Origin: Pyronema omphalodes
Lineage: Eukaryota > Ascomycota > Pezizomycetes > Pezizales > Pyronemataceae
DNA length: 64,000 nt
Direction: 5' to 3'
Assembly: GCA_024516155.1 (NCBI GenBank)
Contig: JAJJXM010000077.1
Coordinates: 62,001-126,000 of the forward strand
A model generated the notes under the pieces. The model searched no databases, was not told the DNA's origin, and saw only the letters and a list, made by a program, of their open reading frames with translations. Below are positions 51,019 through 61,312 of the stretch, piece by piece (positions within the stretch are counted from its first letter, which is position 1; each line of letters begins with the position of its first letter). A program made the position numbers and the translations under genes.

Positions 51019-52922
51019 CAGCGGTCATGGTGGTGTCGGCGATGGGGTTTATTTCGGAGGGGATGGCGTCTAGGGGTGTTGTCTCCGGGCGAGTCTTCTG
51101 CCAGGCTTCCCTGACGACGTTCACTTTGACGGGGCAGCGGGTGCTGTATGCGGCGTGGTGGACGTCTGTGAGGCCAGCGGCGACACAATTGGCGCACTTG
51201 TAGAGGGTGTGTTGACATTTGCGGCCCTGGATTGTGGGGCACTGGCTGCATTGGTGATATTCGGTGGGGTGAGGGGCGGCGCATATCGCGCAAGCGGGGC
51301 CATTGTCAGCTGGGCAGATTGCATGATGATGTCCAAATTTCTGGCACCTGCGGCATTGGTCAATGGAACGGGCGGTGAAGAATTCTGTCACCTTGCGTTG
51401 TTCGAATAATACTGTCACCTTTGTTCTCTTGAGGAGGTTGTATTCCTCGCTGGACTTCAGTGCGATCATCACACTGGAGGCGGTCTTACCAACACGCTTG
51501 TCCGGGTGAGAGATGCACCTTGGGGGTTGTGTCAGGCGTACTTCGTGGTTCGTTTCGATTTCTTGCTGCAATTTTTGCATACCCTCGGCGGTGTCCTCGT
51601 AGTAGTCCGTGGGGATTCCGTGGACTGCCAGCTTATACCATTTTTCGTTAAGTCGGGGGGGCAAGAGGTTCGGGTGGACTGTGCAGGCAGCGGCGTGGAT
51701 AACAGAGAGGTGGGGGGTGAGATCGGTAATGGATGTGTTCGGGGAGGGGGTAAGCATGAGGCTTCCTGCCATATTTTTCCTAACCGTCATGATGTTTCCT
51801 TCCACCTTCGCCTTGTGTAGGGCTTCGTTGATAGCTAATCCAATGGCGATCTTAGAGCTATCGGGCAGGGCACGGGGGTCAGGGCAGGGGATTACAATGT
51901 CTTGGACGCGGCGGGGGTTCTTGCGTTGGGGGTTGGGTTTGGTGGTCTTAGGGGGGGGTCTTTGATGGGGCAGCGGCTTTCTCTTTGAACAACTTGGTGG
52001 CCGCGGGTATTGGTCCTTGCCACGGTTCGTTCGCCTGGGGTGGGGGAGGGGGTAGGTGAGGGGGAGGAGTGAGCTCGTTCTTCCGGAGTTCAGCTTCGGC
52101 GTTCAAGCACCTCTGCTTCCAGTACTCGGCTTCGCTGAGGCGGGGGGCATGTTTGGAGGGTAAATCGAGAGGGGCGTTAACGGGCTGGGTATCGGGGCTG
52201 GTGGTCTCGAGGGGGGTGGGGGATGCGGAAACGGGGGTGGGGGACACGGCGGTAGCTGTTCCTTTCGGTAGGAGGGACGGGGCGAGGAGTTGGACGGCGT
52301 CGTAGATGGATTGGAGGAGGGACTGGTTCTTGTTGATTGTCTTGAACGCTTTGTTGATTCTGTCGTTCGTTGTCTGGTCGGCGTGACGAAACATGTCCGC
52401 GGTGGTAGCAAGATTGTGGTGGAGGACGTCGATGGATTGAGCGAGGTCGGCGTTGCTGGGAGGTGTGGCGTTAATCGGAGCGGTGTCGGGGTGGAGTCGT
52501 TTGACTAGTGCAGGAACGGGGGTGGAGTCTTCGGCGATATGGGTGATAGTATGGGCAGTGGAGGCGGCGGGGCGTTTTTTCTGTTTGCCGGTGGTTTGTT
52601 GGATGGAGTATTTGGGGTCGTTGTTGCTCAGTTGATCGGGGGTGTCGGAGTTTTCAGGGAGGGGTTTTTTGTTGTGGGGTGTTTTTGGTGGGGCGTTGGT
52701 GGTGTTGCGAGAAGTGAGCGTTGGGGAGCTGTCTCGGGGAGACGCGTCGTCGTCGCTGGAATCCTCGCTGACATCAGAGCACGAGTCTACGTGCATCTCA
52801 ACGTCGGACGCGTCGGACTCGTGCGGCTCTGCGTTAGCGCGTTTTTCTTTCGCGAGCGCTCGAGGGGGCGCTTTGTCGGGGGGGATGGGCTGTTTCTCAA
52901 CAGCGGAGGATCGGGTGGGCAT
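51011..52922 (-). pseudogene. LINE-C ORF1 (zinc-knuckle protein), one G-run frameshift (C#2)
   Basis: ATG 52922 (MPTRSSAVEKQPIPPDKAPP). Open to about 51950 through DASDVEMHVDSCSDVSEDSSDDD, the helical region HADQTTNDRINKAFKTINKNQSLL and SEAEYWKQRCLNAEAELRKNE. An 8-G run at 51951-51958 (7 in C#1) ends this frame. The remainder (to 51011) keeps NEKWYKLAVHGIPTDYYEDT, VGKTASSVMIAL, CRRCQKFGHHHAIC, CAICAAPHPTEYHQC and CANCVAAGLTDVHHAAYSTRCP, ending TMTADE. The knuckle part from 51805 is an open 264-codon stretch. One base from intact. Confidence 0.88.
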
Positions 52923-54761
52923 CGGAAGTTCGGAATAAGTTGTTTCTGCGGTAGCGACAAGGAATCCGCGATTGAAATGATGGTTGTTGATGTGGGTGGA
53001 GGGTGGTGTTGATGGAACCGGTTCGCGGGGCTTTTCTCAGGGGCCCGAAAACTCTTTTTCGATGAAAACTCAACGAAAAAGAGAGGGCCTGATCTGGAAA
53101 TGCTGCGAATAGGTAATTCGGGGCTGCCGAACAATAATCCGCGATAAAATCTTGCGATTTCGGCGTGGTTGTTGAAAAGGCAGGGGGGGGTCGCTCTTTG
53201 CTGGGTGGTTCGACTGGTTCAAGTTCCCCAGACCGAGGTAGCGACCTTGGTCACGGAGATGAAATCAGAGAGAGCCTGCGTGCCGGGTTTGGTGTTGAGG
53301 ATGGATTCCATGTTGAGTCGAGCGTAGCGGGTGAGTTTGAGGTCCTGTCGGAGGGTTGCGCGAGCGTCCTGGAACTCGGGGCAACTTAGGAGGAGGTGTC
53401 GAGGTGTCTGAGGAGGGTGGATGGGGCAGTTGCATGAGCGTGCCGGGTATGCGTTGGACGGGGGTTGGGCGAGGCAGCTTAGGAAGTACCCATGTCCTGT
53501 CCGGAGTCCGAGGATGGCTGTGGATATCCAGCGGGGATGATTGGTGTAGGCGGTGTCCATGCGCCTCCGGTGTTGGGCTGCGTACGTCTTAGGCCTGGGA
53601 GAGGAGTTGTACCACTCCTGCCATTCGCTTGTGTGGCGTTCGCGGGTGAGTTGTCGTAGCCATGTTATGGTGATGGGAGGTAGTCGGCGAGGTTGTATCG
53701 TTGTGGCTTGACGGGCCAGGTCGTCGGCGATTTCGTTACCGGGGACGCTGGCGTGTCCGGGGATCCAGTGGACGGTGATGGAGATGCCGTATTCGCTGAG
53801 GTTGCGAGCGACTGCGTGAATGTTCCGAGCGACTTCTTGTCCGGGACCGTGGCGTAGGTGGGAGGTTCTGTGAGCGGCAGCCTGGCTGTCCGTGAAGACG
53901 TGGATCGTTCTGTCGGATAGGGAGTGTTGTAGGGTGTATTTCAGACATGTGGGAAGGCCTTCGAGGATGGCTGTGACCTCTGCATCGAAGACTTCGGCCA
54001 TGTCGCCCATGGGGACTATGGATCTTACTGGTCAGGGCAGGCCGTGAGGTATGGTGTACCCTGCTCCCGTCGTGCCGTTGATCTTGGAGCCATCCGTGTG
54101 AGTAGGATGCTGTCTTTGCGGCGGCGGAGGGTGTGTAGCAGGAGGAGGTGTTCGTCGACCACGTCGTCGTTCGGGGAGGTGGGGATGTCGGTGGTAATTG
54201 AGATGGCGAACTCGTTGTCGGGCACGTCCTGTGAGGTGTCCTCGATCTCGGCGTTGGTCGCGATCCATGGGGAGAGGGTGTGGAGGCTGTGGACGAGGGG
54301 AGTCGGGGGGCGTACGGCCAGATGCTATGGGTGGTCATACTCTTTGTCAGTGTTGATGGAGGCTTCGTCGGCTCCGGGAGCGGGAAAGGAGACGGGGCAT
54401 CGTTCGACGATTGGGTGTGAGGTCGGGAGGGTGAGGATTCGAACAGCGTACTTCCGCTGCCGGTCGTTAAGCCGGGTCGTTACTGGGGGAAGCGCTGTTT
54501 CGTTATGGAGGGCCAGGATGGGTGTGGAGGCGAATGCTTTGAGGATCCGGCGGAGTGCTGCGTTTTGCTGTGTTTGAAGGATGTTGGCTAGGTCTCTCTG
54601 ATTGTTCCACCATATCTCCGCGCCAAAGTCCGCTCTGGACTGGACACATGCCTGGTATATCAGTCTCGTTGCGGAAGGGGTCAGACCTGTCTCGTATCGT
54701 GCGAGCCTACACAGTGCGTTAAGGGTTCTTCGTGCTGCCGTTGCTCCCTTATTTACATGTT

Positions 54762-55605
54762 GTCTAGTTCGTTGTCTGGTCGGCGTGACGAAACATGTCC
54801 GCGGTGGTAGCAAGATTGTGGTGGAGGACGTCGATGGATTGAGCGAGGGCGGCGTTGCTGTGAGGTGTGGCGTTAATCGGAGCGATGTCGGGGTGGAGTC
54901 GTTTGACTTGTGCAGAAACGGGGGTGGAGTCTTCGGCGATATGGGTGATAGTATGGGCAGTGGAGGCGGCGGGGCGTTTTTTCTGTTTTCCGGTGGTTTG
55001 TTGGATGGAGTATTTGGGGTCATTGTTGCTCAGTTGATCGGGGGTGTCGGAGTTTTCAGGGAGGGGTTTTTTGTTGTGGGGTGTTTTGGGTGGGGCGTTG
55101 GTGGTGTTGCGAGAAGTTGGCGTTGGGGAGCTGTCTCGGGGAGACGCATCGTCGTCGCTGGAATCCTCGCTGACGTCAGAGCACGTGTCTACGTGCATCT
55201 CAACGTCGGACGCGTCGGACTCGTGCGGCTCTGCGTTAGCGCGTTTTTCTTTCGCGAGCGCTCGAGGGGGCGGTTTGTCGGGGGGGAGGGGCTGTGTCTC
55301 AACAGCGGAGGATCGGGTGGGCATCGGAAGTTCGGAATAAGTTGTTTCTGCGGTAGCGACAAGGAATCCGCGATTGCAATGATGGTTTGTGATGTGGGTG
55401 GAGGGTGGTGTTGATGGAACCGGTTCGCGGGGCTTTTGTCAGGGGCCCGAAAACTCTGTTTCGATGAAAACTCAACGAAAAAGAGAGGGCCTGATCTGGA
55501 AATGCTGCGAATAGGTAATTCGGGGCTGCCGAACAATACTCCGCGATAAAATCTTGCGATTTCGGCGTGGTTGTTGAAAAGGCAGGGGGGGGTCGCTCTT
55601 TGCTG
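54762..55605 (-). mobile_element. LINE-C fragment C#3: ORF1 N-terminus and 5' end
   Basis: Begins within ORF1 (HADQTTN) fused to E ORF2, and runs to the C 5' motif (CAGCAAAGAGCGAC then C-run) at 55605. There it is fused to A#6 in the same orientation. It has no 3' part. Confidence 0.85.
54764..55324 (-). CDS. LINE-C ORF1 N-terminal fragment (C#3)
   Basis: ATG 55324 (MPTRSSAVETQPLPPDKPPPRALAKEKRANAEP), open for 186 codons through DASDVEMHVDTCSDVSEDSSDDD and HKKPLPENSDTPDQLS to MFRHADQTTN. It then meets the fusion with E and stops. It lacks the RRM-like region and knuckles. It is the same family as C#1 and C#2 with a few substitutions (DIAPINATPHSNAALAQ). Confidence 0.75.
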   Translation of the reverse strand: MPTRSSAVETQPLPPDKPPPRALAKEKRANAEPHESDASDVEMHVDTCSDVSEDSSDDDASPRDSSPTPTSRNTTNAPPKTPHNKKPLPENSDTPDQLSNNDPKYSIQQTTGKQKKRPAASTAHTITHIAEDSTPVSAQVKRLHPDIAPINATPHSNAALAQSIDVLHHNLATTADMFRHADQTTN

Positions 55606-56464
55606 GAGGAAAAATGGTTGTTACGGAAGAGGCCGTGAGGTTCGGTGAGGGGGGCGCCGAAATGACTTGTTGCTGTTCGTCGATTTTCTTTGTCAGGGCG
55701 TCCACAGCAGCCTTGAGAGCTGCTGTTTCTGCCTGTGTAGAGTCGTATGCTGCGCGCAGCTTCGTGTTTTCGCCGGTCAGAATGTTGAATTTCGTCATCA
55801 TGACGTCGAATCTGTGGCGCATCTCATCGCTGTTGTTGCGTATGGTGTCATCGAGGGTATTGAAGCGACGCTGTGTGTCCTGGTGGATCTGTTGTATCCC
55901 CAGGAAGCTGGCTCCAGTGAATTCGGCGTAGTTGTCTATAAACAGTTGATCTAGGGTGGCATAGTTGTCGTCAACTGCGACTGCCTCATTAATTGCAGAT
56001 ACCATTATGCGACGGTAGTTACTAAACCGGCTGTGTTCAGTTGTCACCTGTTGCTGCGATGTTGAAGCCGAACGAACTGGTGATCGTGCCAAGACCACGC
56101 TCTGGAAGGGCTTTCCAGCGAAGTTTCCATCAACTTCATCAACTTTTCCATCTCTTCCATCCACAGTAGGAGTAGATCCATCATGAGGAAGGTCGGCTAG
56201 AACATTGAACGCGTTTTCGGACCGTTTCGATCGTCGGGCGTTCTTCTGTCGTTGTTTTGGCGACATTTCGTGAGGTGGGGTAAGCCAAAACTCGTGAAAA
56301 CTCTGATTTTGCGACAAAAGTCAACAAAAACAACGTAGAATTCCCTGAAAATTCAGAGAATAACGTAATAGAGTGCTGCGAATCCGAATCCGATGAGAAA
56401 ACCGGGGGTTTCGGTGCTCGTTGTTGAGAATGCAGGGGGGGGGGTCGCCGTTGCCGTGTGGTGT
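55606..56464 (-). mobile_element. LINE-A fragment A#6: internal ORF1 to 5' end
   Basis: Minus-strand A sequence starting inside ORF1 (PNLTASS) after about 19 bp of filler, and running to the A 5' motif (10-C run, ...ACACCACACGG) at 56464. The 3' half is missing. Beyond it lies D#2 on the opposite strand. Confidence 0.87.
55626..56266 (-). CDS. LINE-A ORF1, N-terminal half (A#6)
   Basis: ATG 56266-56264 (MSPKQRQKNARRSKRSENAFNVL). Open through the coiled coil (HQDTQRRFNTLDDTIRNNSDEMRHRFD...KAAVDALTKKIDEQQ) to PNLTASS near 55626. From there the frame reads into filler and the C#3 5' region before stopping at 55472. It resembles unit 1 of the dimers more than unit 2 (SNYRRIMVSAINEAVAVDDNYATLDQLFIDNYAEFTGAS). 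Confidence 0.75.
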
Positions 56465-56471
56465 TAAGTTC

Positions 56472-58162
56472 CCCACGGTACGATAGTGAGCCCTAGGACG
56501 CAGGGAGGAGGAAAAGATGTTGTACGATGGATTGGTATGTACCTAGACAGACGCCTTAACTTTAAAGCACATGTACGTAGAACAACAGCCGCCGCACAAA
56601 GAACGCTCAACGCGCTATGCCGATTAGCAAGATATGAATCTGGTTTGTCTCCCCTCGCGACCCGACTAATTTTCCATGCATGCGTCCAAACCCGTGCGGA
56701 CTTTGGCGCGGAGATATGGTGGACGCGACAGAGAGACCTTGCCTCGAAACTACAAACCCAACAAAATTCAGCCCTACGCCGCATACTCAACGCCTTCAAC
56801 TCGTCTCCCACACTGGCGCTCCATAACGAGACCGCGCTACCTCCGGTGTCGATACGCCGGGACCACAAGCAACGCCAATACGCACTTCGCGTCCTCACTC
56901 TCCCTCCGACACATCCGATCGCACGCCGGTGTCCCACATCCTTCCCCATACCGAGCTTACAATCCGCCGCTATCGAGATCGCAAACGATTACGACCACCC
57001 GTGGCACAACACCACACGACAGCCCACGCGCCTCCTCAGCGCTCTACACTCTCTCTCGCCTTGGCTCCCTCTCAACGCACCGGTCGAAGACACCTCCCTC
57101 CCCGTTCCGCTCGACGCCGACGAAAACCTCTTAACCGTCGACATCCTCACAGCCCCGAAACCCGAGACAGCGCACGACCACTCCCTACTCCTCGACAACC
57201 TTAGACGACGCCGCAATGTCATCATCGCCTACATGGACGGGTCGCAGACCGCGTCTGGCACCGGCGCCGGATACACCATCACCTCTGGACTACCCACCAC
57301 CATCAACGCCATTGTACCTATGGGAGACACAGCTGAAGTGTTCGATGCAGAGGTGCGCGCAATTCAAGAATGCCTCTTAACGTGCTTGAAATACATCGCT
57401 CGCCTCAACCTCCACAACCGTCGACTGCACATCTTTAGCGACAACAAAGCAGCTCTCCAACGTGCCTCACACCTCCGACGCGGCCCCGGCCAGGAAATAG
57501 CCCACACTATAGACGAGACAGCCGAAGCCCTACTACAACACGACGTCACAGTCACCCTCCACTGGATCCCCGGTCACTCCGACATACCTGGCAGCGATGC
57601 CGCAGACCGCCTGGCTAAACAAGCCATCGAATCCCTCCCCCGTGCGAATCTACCCATTACGCTCACCCGGCTACGCAAGAAAGCACGCGAGAAGACCATT
57701 GCCGAGTGAACGCACTGGTACTCCTCCTCCGATCGACCACACACATACTCTGCCCCGCACCGGAGACGCATGGATCCCATCTACGTCGACAACCCCCGGT
57801 GGCTCTCTACCGCGATCCTTGTCCTTCGTACAGGACACGGATACTTTCTGGACTGCCTGGCACACCCGCCGACAGACTCCTACCCATCGCGACGTTGTAG
57901 CTGCCCGCTACACCCCCCTCAGACCCCTCGGCACCTGCTCCTCAGCTGCCCAGACCACCAGGACGCCCGGACAACACTTCGACAGGATCTCAAACTGCAC
58001 AGGAATTCCCGGATCAATTTGGACAACATCCTCTACACCCCCTCCGGCACAAAGGCTCTCTCTTCGTTTATCTCCGCGACAAAGGTCGCTACTTCGGTAT
58101 GGGCTCATGCCAGGTTAAGTAGGACTCGCAGGCGAGACCACCCCCGTTTCATTGACAGCTAA
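56472..58162 (+). pseudogene. LINE-D ORF2, RT thumb and RNase H, one nonsense (D#2)
   Basis: Collinear with 43474-45143. Carries KDVVRWIGMYLDRRLNF, YESGLSPLATRLIF, YMDGSQTASGTGAGY (Met for the Thr before the first catalytic Asp in D#1), FDAEVRAI, FSDNKAALQRA and HWIPGHSDIPGSDAADRLA. TGA at 57707-57709 replaces the Trp codon of AEWTHWY. The C-terminus with CSCPLHPPQTPRHLLLSC continues to TAA 58160-58162. It lacks the endonuclease and RT palm. Confidence 0.88.
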
Positions 58163-58796
58163 TAAGCAGTACCGCTTGACTTCTCCGTGCGTTATAGATT
58201 CGTCGCTCTCTTTTGACCTCATGTATTCCTTCTCATTTTCTTTGCTTTTCTGTTTCCTTTGTTATCGCGGGCGGAGTTGGATAGGAGGAGACAGTGGAAG
58301 GAGAAGGGACCGGGGTAGCAAGGGGGGACGGGATTGCGCGACGAGAGTTTTTCCTTTGATTATTTCCTTTCTTTTGTTTTGTTTTTAAGGGCGGAAGGGG
58401 TATACGGGATTGCACGAGGAGAGAGAGGCGCGATGGGAAGGGGCAGAGTGGGCCGGCGGAGGTTATGTTTTTTCTTTTTGTTCGTGGAGGAAATAAAGGC
58501 GGGAAAAACGGCTAAAACATGGCAGGGGAAGGGTGGAGGAAAGAGAGGACACCCGGCGCGGTGGCCTCTGTGCGAACAGGGCACTGGAACAGCAGACGCG
58601 GTTGGACAACAAGACCAACGAAGTAATAGTGGGGAAAGGACCACAAAATCACAGCCTAAGGGAGGATCAGCGGAGGTAGAGACGGGACTTTGTTTTGTTT
58701 TTGCTTTTGACTTTCCATGTACTATAAACCTGTACCCTCGTCATAACCAATAAGGTTGCATACGAGTAATGAATAAACAAACAAACAAACAAACAT
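58163..58796 (+). other. LINE-D 3'UTR and tail (D#2)
   Basis: Same organisation as 45144-45793: T-rich then purine-rich, shared module about 58484-58585, mini-hairpin, (AAAC)n tail. No gene. Confidence 0.8.
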
Positions 58797-58982
58797 TGCA
58801 TGTGTGGGCGTCCGTGGGATGGTCCTGGCCGCAGAGGGCGCATTCTGGTCCTCTATCTCCTGTGCAGTTGGAGTGGTGGTGGCCGAAGAGCAGGCACCGT
58901 CGACACTGGTCGGTCTTTCTCGCGGAGTGGAATTCGGTGATTCTTCGGGGTTCGAAGAGTACCATGACCTTTCTGCGGATTA
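58797..58982 (-). mobile_element. LINE-B3-like ORF1 fragment (zinc-knuckle region)
   Basis: On the minus strand it encodes RRKVMVLFEPRRITEFHSARKTDQCRRCLLFGHHHSNCTGDRGPECALCGQDHPTDAHTCN, matching 27400-27590. It has no ends of its own and is squeezed between the D#2 tail and A#5. Confidence 0.82.
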
Positions 58983-60510
58983 GACACACGGCAACGGCGA
59001 CCCCCCCCCCCCCTGCATTCTCAACAACGAGCACAGAAACCGCCGGTTTTCTCATCGGATTCGGATTCGCAGACCTCTATTACGTTATTCTCTGAATTTT
59101 CAGGGAATTCTACGTTGTTTTTGTTGACTTTTGTCGCAAAATCAGAGTTTTCACGAGTTTTGGCTTACCCCACCTCACGAAATGTCGCCAAAACAACGAC
59201 AGAACAACGCCCGACGATCGAAACGGTCCGAAAACGCGTACAATGTTCTAGCCGACCTTCCTCATGATGGATCCAATCCTACATTTGATGAAAGAGATGG
59301 AAAAGTTGATGAAGTTGATGGAACCATCGCTGGAAAGCCCTTCCAGAGCGTGGTCTTGGCAGGATCGCCAGTTCCTTCGGCTTCAACACAGCAGCAACAG
59401 GTGACAACTGAACACAGCCGGTTCAGAACCTACCGTCGCCTCTTCGTATCTGCAATTAACGAGTCAGTCGCAGTTGATGACGACTATGACACCCTAGATC
59501 AACTGTTTGAAAACAGTCACGCCGAACTCACTGGAGCCAACTTCCTGGGGATACACCAGATCCACCGGGATACACAGCGACGCTTCAATACCCTCGATGA
59601 CACCATACGCAACAACAGCGATGAGATGCGCCACAGATTCGATGTCATGATGACGAAATTCAACGTTCTGCTCGGCGAAAACACGAAGCTGCGCGCAGCA
59701 TACGACTCTACGCAGGCAGAAACAGCAGCTCTCAAGGCTGCTGTGGACGCCCTGACGAAGAAAATCGACGAACAGCGACAAGTCATTTCGGCGCCCCCCT
59801 CACCGAACCTCACGGCCTCTTCCTCAGCGATGGAAGAGATGACTATGCAACTGTCCGTCGTCCAACATGACATTCAGGATGTCCTGGACGCTGTTCGCAA
59901 CCCTCCTGGCAAGAGAAAGCGAAGAGAAAGCGACCAGAACACCGAACCCACCTCACCGACAAACAGAAGACCGGTGAACCACAAACCGAGAGCGGCATCA
60001 CCGGTGCGAAGCCTGATGCACTCGAAACATGCGACTACCGCCGCCCAGGACAAGCTTGATGCCCTCAAGCCTATGTCCCCCCTACCTCTCCTCGCGATCA
60101 CGTCGACCGAAGCGACACCGGAACCTCACCCTGACAGTCCATCTGCTCAGGACACACCTCCACCCGACGCCCCAAGCACTGCCCCTGCTGAGACCGACGG
60201 ATGGAAGACTGTGGAGGCAAAGGCTACACAGAGGAAGAAGCAGAAAGCGAAGAAGACGACACCCACGGCAGCGACACCCAGCAAGACCCCTACAACAAAG
60301 AATGGTGGCCGGGGAAAGAATACCCACCAACCCAGAACGACAACCTCCTCTGCAAAGAAGACTTGGGCAGAAGTCGTCAAGAGCGGAGGCATCAACGTCC
60401 AGATTGTGCTTGGGAATGGCAATCTCGGACTGACAACACCACCGACAAGAAGGGGAGAGAGGCGAGGGGGAGCAGTGAGAAGGCTAAGGAAGAAGGAAGG
60501 AGAAGGGGAG
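58983..60510 (+). mobile_element. LINE-A copy A#5, 3' end cut by C#4
   Basis: The 5' end is at about 58983 (ACACACGGCAACGGCGA, 13-C run, the longest here). ORF1 is open to the insertion of the C#4 tail at 60511, inside the purine-rich C-terminal part. The rest of A#5 would lie beyond C#4, outside the window. Confidence 0.87.
59182..60510 (+). CDS. LINE-A ORF1, 3'-truncated (A#5)
   Basis: ATG 59182 (MSPKQRQNNARRSKRSENAYNVL). Same order of parts as A#3: coiled coil (HRDTQRRFNTLDDTIRNN, ENTKLRAAYDSTQ), KRKRRESDQNTEP, the Thr/Pro linker, KTWAEVVKSGG, RRGERRGGAVRRLRKKEGEGE. It differs in DYDTLDQLFENSHAELTGANFLGIHQ. The frame then runs into the C#4 tail and stops at 60558. No other domain. Confidence 0.8.
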
Positions 60511-61312
60511 ATTTATTTATTTATTTATTTATTAACTCATACACGCATCCAACCGTAAGGTTATGGCGGAATCTACAGTAAATACAAAATTAAGAAACCC
60601 GGGTGTTAGGCCAAGCTCTCACTGGGTATGCCCCAGAGCTTGTCGTTAGGGTGTGGGGTTGTAGACCCCCAAGTCTCGTTGTGCTTTTGTTCGTCAAGCG
60701 TCGTCTGTTCCAGGAGCCCTGTACGCTCGGAGGCCACCTCGCCGGGTCGTTCCCCCATTTCCTCCACCCTTCCCCTCCCTTTTTTAACCGTTTTTCCACC
60801 TGTATTTCCTCCACAAAGCAAAAATAAACAAGCAAAAGAAAAGAAAAGAAGATATAACTCCCCCGGGTCAACGCCCCCCCCATCGCACCTCTCTCCCCTG
60901 TGCCACTACCCTACTCTACGTCCCTCCCCTCGCCCTTCACCACGCTCCTCCCTCTCGGCTCGCCGGCCATCCATCGTCCCACTCCGTCCACTTCTCTCCG
61001 CGTCACCATCTCGTACTCGCCTCATTCGTGCTCCTCCCGTCCGTCTCCACCGCGTCTCTCCTCTCCCTCGGCTCCTCGCCTCACTTTCACTCCCGTTTCA
61101 AAAAGAAAAAACACAAGACTCCGTTCTCCACAACAACCACGCCTCCGCTCTCCCAATCTCCCGTCTCCACTCTCTCCTCGTCATCGTCCGCTTCCTCCCC
61201 CTCCCCTCTCCCTCGTCTCTCTCTCCGCTCTCGCCTCCCGCTTCTCCCTTCCTCCGTCCTCCTCCTACTTCTTTTTATTATTATTTTATTTTATTTTATT
61301 TTTTTTTTTTTT
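60511..61312 (-). other. LINE-C 3'UTR and tail (C#4)
   Basis: As for C#1: A-rich tract at 61275-61316, shared module about 60720-60820, then hairpin and tail. No gene. Confidence 0.82.

Larger units (their letters stand above)
46229..53226 (-). mobile_element. LINE-C copy C#2, full length (6,998 bp) with perfect TSD
   Basis: Bounded by CCCAGACCGAGGT at 46216-46228 and 53227-53239. The (TAAA)n tail is at its left end and the 5' motif CAGCAAAGAGCGAC plus C-run at its right. About 23 bp of extra sequence lie between the motif and the TSD. It defines the size of family C. Confidence 0.95.
45794..54761 (-). mobile_element. LINE-E (minus), split by C#2, both ends lost
   Basis: Own sequence is 45794-46228 (end of ORF2 and part of the 3'UTR) and 53227-54761 (RT thumb to RNase H). 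C#2 lies between, with a perfect 13-bp TSD, CCCAGACCGAGGT. The 3' terminus is cut by the D#1 tail, and the 5' side is fused to C#3 within ORF2. Confidence 0.88.
46157..54761 (-). pseudogene. LINE-E ORF2, RT end and RNase H, split and broken
   Basis: Coding parts on the minus strand are about 54761-53240 and 46228-46157. Visible: ARRTLNALCRLARYETGLTPSATRLIYQACVQ, IWWNNQRDLAN, then RNase H blocks AEVFDAEVTAI, FTDSQAAAHRT, HWIPGHASVPGNEIADDLA and CNCPIHPPQTPRHLLLSC, and after C#2 the ending SVWAHTRLNNARRREHTPSFVD. Frame breaks occur around 54325-54110 (the TDGS block is out of frame) and near 54035. The endonuclease and RT palm are absent. It is related to B, C and D ORF2 but is a separate family. 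Confidence 0.85.
56465..58796 (+). mobile_element. LINE-D copy D#2, 5'-truncated
   Basis: Starts further downstream in ORF2 than D#1 (TIVSPG/RTQGG region, near 56472) and ends with AACC(58745-58748)-AATAA-GGTT(58754-58757) and an (AAAC)n tail to 58796. Very close to D#1 throughout. Confidence 0.88.

Noticed and set aside
53204..53226. A tRNA-like T-arm (GGTTCAAG) in the extra bases at the C#2 5' end
   Set aside because: The stretch is about 23 bp and shows neither a full B-box match nor any other tRNA part.
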